DNA from: JBCBDX01 sp038529265
GTDB lineage: Bacteria; Pseudomonadota; Alphaproteobacteria; Rhizobiales; Rhizobiaceae
NCBI GenBank assembly: GCA_038529265.1
Contig: JBCBDX010000001.1
Coordinates: 248,001 to 312,000, forward strand
Reading direction: 5' to 3'
DNA: 64,000 bases
Position 1 is the first letter of the stretch. Each line of letters opens with the position of its first letter. Of this stretch, positions 60,563-64,000 are shown one piece after another. The notes beneath the pieces are model-generated. The model made no database searches and was not told where the DNA came from. It was given only the letters and a program-made list of their open reading frames with translations. The position numbers and the translations under genes are program-made.

Positions 60563-63481
60563 ATGGATACGAGGACATCCGCAGATTTTGAAAAGGTTGG
60601 CAGGGATTCCCGTGAGATCTCATCGCCAGAAGTGCTTGAGAAGTGGCTTGCAGAAAAGCCAATGGAATGGGCGCAAGTTATTGCGGTTAGGTCAGCACTT
60701 CGCGTTTTCCCAATGGTGTTAAAAGCTATAGAAAACCGTCACCTACATCCTGAAAGCTGGAATGCGGCTGAACTTGTGCTTCAAACTTGGAGGGCATCTA
60801 TATTTGCCATAAGTGTTGCTCGTAGTAATGATAAAAGCCTAACAATTGAGTTGGCGAAAGCTGCGGAAGCAGTCAAAGGACCTCCAACCGGCGAAGCACC
60901 TCGAGTTGCACTATACGCTGCTGACTCGATTCATCACGCGGGCATGACCCTGGTCGACGTTCCACTTCGCAACTTGGCTGAGGTGATGGATAACTCCCTT
61001 AAAGCTGCCGCTGATGCCGTAGAGCGGATCGCTGAGGTTTCTCGCCCAGAGGCACGCGGACACGTCTCGCGAGCAATAAATGTCGATTTTGGTTATTTGG
61101 AATTATCCCCTAATAGGAGCTCTGCTAGTGGATTGGGTAGTGTTCTTCTGAGTGAGGCATCTAACGCCTTGATGGAACTCCCTCTCTGGCCCATCGATAT
61201 TGAAGGCGTCGGAGCAATGGAGCCATCCATTCCGCGTTGGGCCGCTGATCCGCTCGATGAGTTCGAACGACAGGAACAAAGCTCAAACTGGAAATTGATT
61301 GTCGATTGGTACCGTGCGCTTCTGCCCGATCCGCCCGACCAAAAGCCATATGATTATCTTGGCGAAAAAGCCTCCATCGCTATTGCCAGCCTGCCTAATG
61401 AATTTTGGACGGTGAGCGATGAGCGTTCGCCAGACGATATTATGGATGCAGTTGTAGATGAGGCGCGCAAGAACGGTGCTGAGTGGGACCCGATTGGCGG
61501 TGTCCGGTTTGTTAAGACGGAGGTGCCAGATACGCCCACACCTGATCCGGACCTTGAGCAAGTTACGCATAAAACCAATCTGACCGACGACCGCCCGCAA
61601 GGCGACGAGGATCATCTGGGGCGGGCGGACATTGCCTTCATGCTCGCCAACCGCCTCCAACAGATTTGGGACAATCAAAATAACGGTGTCGGCGATGGCC
61701 CAACACCATCCTTTGTGGTTCATGTTGATGCGCCATGGGGCGGCGGTAAAACCACCTTTGCCAACTATCTTCTGCGCATCCTGAATCCGCACAAAAATGG
61801 CGATGGAAACGAGCCTTGGAAGGATGAACTGCCACAAGCCCAACTGGATTATTGGGCCGATAAAAATCCGTGGCACACAGTCTGGTTCAACGCTTGGCAG
61901 AAGCAGCATGTGCGCCCACCCTGGTGGACGTTTTACAATGGCTTTTTGCAAAGCACGCTCAATGCTGTCTGGCATGCGGGCTTTGCCAAGGTCTTTGTCG
62001 GCAAGGACTATCTGCCGGGCGACCGCCGCTGGTTGCCGGACATCGTTCGCAACAAGTATGAATATGTTGAAATCTGGTTCCGCGAATATCTCTGGCGCTT
62101 GGTCGCACCGGGTAACCGCACCCGCATCATTGTCGCTATTCTGTCAGCGCTCGCGTTCCTGACACTTTATTTGATTGGCGCTTTGGAGTTTCAGCCGCCG
62201 GAAGGCGAGGAGAGTGGCGGCTGGCAATGGGCGGGTGATGCTGCCGGTTTAATCGCCATTGCAACATTTGCCTGGTCCACTTTTGGCGCCTTTGCAAAGT
62301 CGCTCTTTATCGGAACGCCCGACGCAGCCAACAATTATTCGCTTGGTGCAGAAGACCCGTACCAGCACTTCAAAAAGCACTACGACCGCTATTGCCGGGA
62401 ACTGGGGCGACCCATTCTGGTCGTGGTCGACGATCTTGATCGCTGCGACCCCGACTATGTCACCGAGTTGCTGTCCGGTTTTCAGACCATCCTCGCGAGC
62501 CCGCGCGTTCTCATCCTGCTTTTGGGCGACAAGGATTGGCTTGAGGAATCCTTTGCCCAATCCAAGAAGGAAATGAAGGAAATCGATGTCGGTCCCGAAC
62601 ACACATTCGGGGGTCGATTTGTCGAAAAGGTGATCCAACTTTCTATCACGCTGCCGGAGATCGACGAGGATACGCGCGGTGTCTATTTAAGGGAGCTTTT
62701 GGGCGTTGGTGATGAGGCAGCGCCTGAAACCGCGCAGGAAAGTGAAACCGGTTCAGTGTTCAAATCCGCACTGGCAGAACATGCATTGACCAAGGACGAC
62801 TTTGAAAAGATTGATCGCGCCGTCCTTCAATCATCCATCGAAAACCGCGAGTTTGCTGCGTTTAGCACCGTTGATGAAATTGTCGCCAACAATGCTGCTG
62901 TGGACGAAAAAAAGCTTCGGCGATCCGTTGCGCGTGTCGTCGCCATGCAGGCGTCGACGGATGAAGAAAAGGAAGAACGCATCCGGCATCAGCTTTCCGG
63001 TTTGGCCTATGTTCTGCCGCCCAACCCGCGGCAAATCAAACGCATCATCAATACAGTGGCTATTATCTCGGGTGTAGCGCTTTCGGAGCAGGAAGTACGT
63101 GAAGGCACCACCGAATGGCGCAAGCTTGCGCGCTGGATAGTGCTGATGATCGAATGGCCGCAGACTTGGTTTACCTTGACCCAAAACCCGGATGTCGCCG
63201 AGACGCTGAACCAAATTTGGAACAGTCAGGATCCTGACAAGATCAAAGAGGGTTTACCTGACACCAAAGCTTCCAAATGGGCGATGAAGATCGACAGTAA
63301 CGAGGAAGCCAAAAACCTGCTCCGTTTCAAGCTGAGCAATGATCAGAGCGATTGGCCAGCAACCGAACCGATTGAAAAAGAAGATATAGAAATGTTCGCT
63401 GACATCATGCCCGCGACCAGCGGTTCGCTGTTGGAACTTCCCAAGCCGAAAAAGCCGGAAGCGGCCGGAGCGGCAAGTTAA
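60563..63481 (+). CDS. KAP-family P-loop NTPase, membrane-inserted
   Basis: A 972-residue protein. Residues 1-290 are helical with no recognised domain. The KAP NTPase region follows: Walker A HVDAPWGGGKTTF near 386-398, two transmembrane helices inside the domain (about 521-540, 556-578), Walker B ILVVVDDLDRCDPDYV near 617-632, and the C-terminal YVLPPNPRQIKRIIN near 820. Membrane helices inserted between the Walker motifs are a hallmark of KAP NTPases; several members are linked to phage defence or plasmid exclusion. Base composition changes along the gene: 23 of 60 bases are G/C at 60781-60840 against 36 of 60 at 62401-62460. I start at the ATG at 60563 (GTAGGG upstream), not an earlier in-frame start at 60512. 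Confidence 0.82.
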   Translation: MDTRTSADFEKVGRDSREISSPEVLEKWLAEKPMEWAQVIAVRSALRVFPMVLKAIENRHLHPESWNAAELVLQTWRASIFAISVARSNDKSLTIELAKAAEAVKGPPTGEAPRVALYAADSIHHAGMTLVDVPLRNLAEVMDNSLKAAADAVERIAEVSRPEARGHVSRAINVDFGYLELSPNRSSASGLGSVLLSEASNALMELPLWPIDIEGVGAMEPSIPRWAADPLDEFERQEQSSNWKLIVDWYRALLPDPPDQKPYDYLGEKASIAIASLPNEFWTVSDERSPDDIMDAVVDEARKNGAEWDPIGGVRFVKTEVPDTPTPDPDLEQVTHKTNLTDDRPQGDEDHLGRADIAFMLANRLQQIWDNQNNGVGDGPTPSFVVHVDAPWGGGKTTFANYLLRILNPHKNGDGNEPWKDELPQAQLDYWADKNPWHTVWFNAWQKQHVRPPWWTFYNGFLQSTLNAVWHAGFAKVFVGKDYLPGDRRWLPDIVRNKYEYVEIWFREYLWRLVAPGNRTRIIVAILSALAFLTLYLIGALEFQPPEGEESGGWQWAGDAAGLIAIATFAWSTFGAFAKSLFIGTPDAANNYSLGAEDPYQHFKKHYDRYCRELGRPILVVVDDLDRCDPDYVTELLSGFQTILASPRVLILLLGDKDWLEESFAQSKKEMKEIDVGPEHTFGGRFVEKVIQLSITLPEIDEDTRGVYLRELLGVGDEAAPETAQESETGSVFKSALAEHALTKDDFEKIDRAVLQSSIENREFAAFSTVDEIVANNAAVDEKKLRRSVARVVAMQASTDEEKEERIRHQLSGLAYVLPPNPRQIKRIINTVAIISGVALSEQEVREGTTEWRKLARWIVLMIEWPQTWFTLTQNPDVAETLNQIWNSQDPDKIKEGLPDTKASKWAMKIDSNEEAKNLLRFKLSNDQSDWPATEPIEKEDIEMFADIMPATSGSLLELPKPKKPEAAGAAS

Positions 63482-63535
63482 GGACATCACGATTTCTTGT
63501 CTGCCAAATGCGACATGACAGTCTAAAGAAGTTTG

Positions 63536-64000
63536 ATGAGGTCACTCCGTTTTCTATCGTCGTTCTTTCTTGTAACCGCCTTTTGGGGGAGCAGCGCCTT
63601 TTCCCAGATTGCGGCGGAAAACCTTGTTTCGCGTATGCCGGAAGGTTTCCACGTGGTCCATTCGGAGACCAAGAACCGAGATACTATCGTCGAGATGGTG
63701 CCGCTGACCGAGACGCGCGAGCAATGGCAGACGCTCTTAAAGGTCAATATTCTGCGCCGCACCTCCCTTTCGGCCCGTGAATTTCAAGTTCAGTTGATAG
63801 CGGGTTGGGGCCGCGCATGTCCGGTCAGTAACCGTACACCGGTCAATGCGGGTCTGGAAAATGGCTATGAGTTCGCCGTCGACCTTTTGATGTGTGCCAA
63901 TGCGCCGGAAACAGACGCGCCGACCGCGGTGTTGGTGAAATCGATCCGCGGTCATGATGCGCTTTATTCGCTCCAGGTCTCAATGCGCGGAGACATCGAT
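63536..64000 (+). CDS. Secreted protein of unknown function (3' end cut by window edge)
   Basis: Open for 155 codons to the right edge. The N-terminus RSLRFLSSFFLVTAFWGSSAFS is a Sec signal peptide, probably cleaved near residue 24. The mature part has FHVVHSETKNRDTIVEMVPLTETREQW near residues 35-60 (longer stretch summarised by position) and two Cys (ACPVS, LMCAN) near 99 and 124 that may form a disulfide. No domain recognised. It begins 54 bp after the KAP gene on the same strand, so cotranscription is possible. Confidence 0.65.
   Translation, partial: MRSLRFLSSFFLVTAFWGSSAFSQIAAENLVSRMPEGFHVVHSETKNRDTIVEMVPLTETREQWQTLLKVNILRRTSLSAREFQVQLIAGWGRACPVSNRTPVNAGLENGYEFAVDLLMCANAPETDAPTAVLVKSIRGHDALYSLQVSMRGDID

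Noticed and set aside
1..64000. Prophage, integrative element or insertion sequence
   Set aside because: No integrase, transposase, phage structural gene, tRNA-linked attachment repeat or terminal inverted repeat was seen.

Overview
The window looks like a chromosomal segment from an alphaproteobacterium of the order Hyphomicrobiales (Rhizobiales), perhaps a marine or free-living one. The basis is gene content and order: greA next to an LpcC-type core mannosyltransferase, carA-yqeY-dnaG-rpoD, waaA-lpxK with DUF4170 and DUF2093 neighbours, a Tad/Cpa pilus locus, and a small RNA of the rhizobial alpha-r14 (NfeR1) architecture. No tRNA or rRNA gene, insertion sequence, prophage, origin or CRISPR array was recognised. 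Genes are densely packed, often with 1-8 bp overlaps, and many starts are GTG or TTG.

Layout. 1-5.5 kb: a left-edge membrane protein with a degenerate EAL-like domain, then HAD hydrolase, ribF and two coupled short-chain dehydrogenases, and a RES/Xre toxin-antitoxin pair on the opposite strand. 5.5-12.5 kb: ileS, a lipoprotein, tadA on the minus strand, then the coupled run pseudouridine synthase-rsmD-patatin. 12.5-16.2 kb: an antiporter-VOC-MATE operon on the minus strand with ATGA junctions. 16.2-21.4 kb: pmbA, a CysQ-like phosphatase, DUF4170, waaA, lpxK and DUF2093. 21.4-27.7 kb: mutL, a DUF442 phosphatase-like protein, SelO, an orphan peptide-binding protein and an unusual metallo-beta-lactamase-fold protein. 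27.8-35.5 kb: a minus-strand Tad/Cpa machine (cpaB, secretin, small lipoprotein, cpaE, cpaF, tadB, tadC, TPR lipoprotein) with no pilin or prepilin peptidase.

35.7-39.2 kb: aminotransferase, sRNA, LysR regulator and trxB. 39.3-45.2 kb: a surface-glycan operon running from greA through lpcC, a KpsS-like protein and two glycosyltransferases to a sulfotransferase-like protein. 45.4-47 kb: a cold-shock gene, then a CueR-type regulator divergent from a glutaredoxin-MauE fusion, with a near-perfect CueR promoter between them. 47-54.2 kb: carB and carA separated by a PilZ protein, a YpfJ-type protease and a DUF2161 protein. 54.4-60.5 kb: yqeY, lrgAB, dnaG and rpoD. 60.5-64 kb: a large membrane KAP-family NTPase and a truncated secreted protein.

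Most genes are housekeeping. The parts most worth attention are the three-hairpin anti-Shine-Dalgarno sRNA, the CueR-controlled redox membrane protein, the base-composition mosaic KAP NTPase, the pilin-less Tad locus, the glycan/sulfotransferase operon and the antiporter-VOC-MATE operon. Functions are read from motifs and family knowledge only; no database search was possible.
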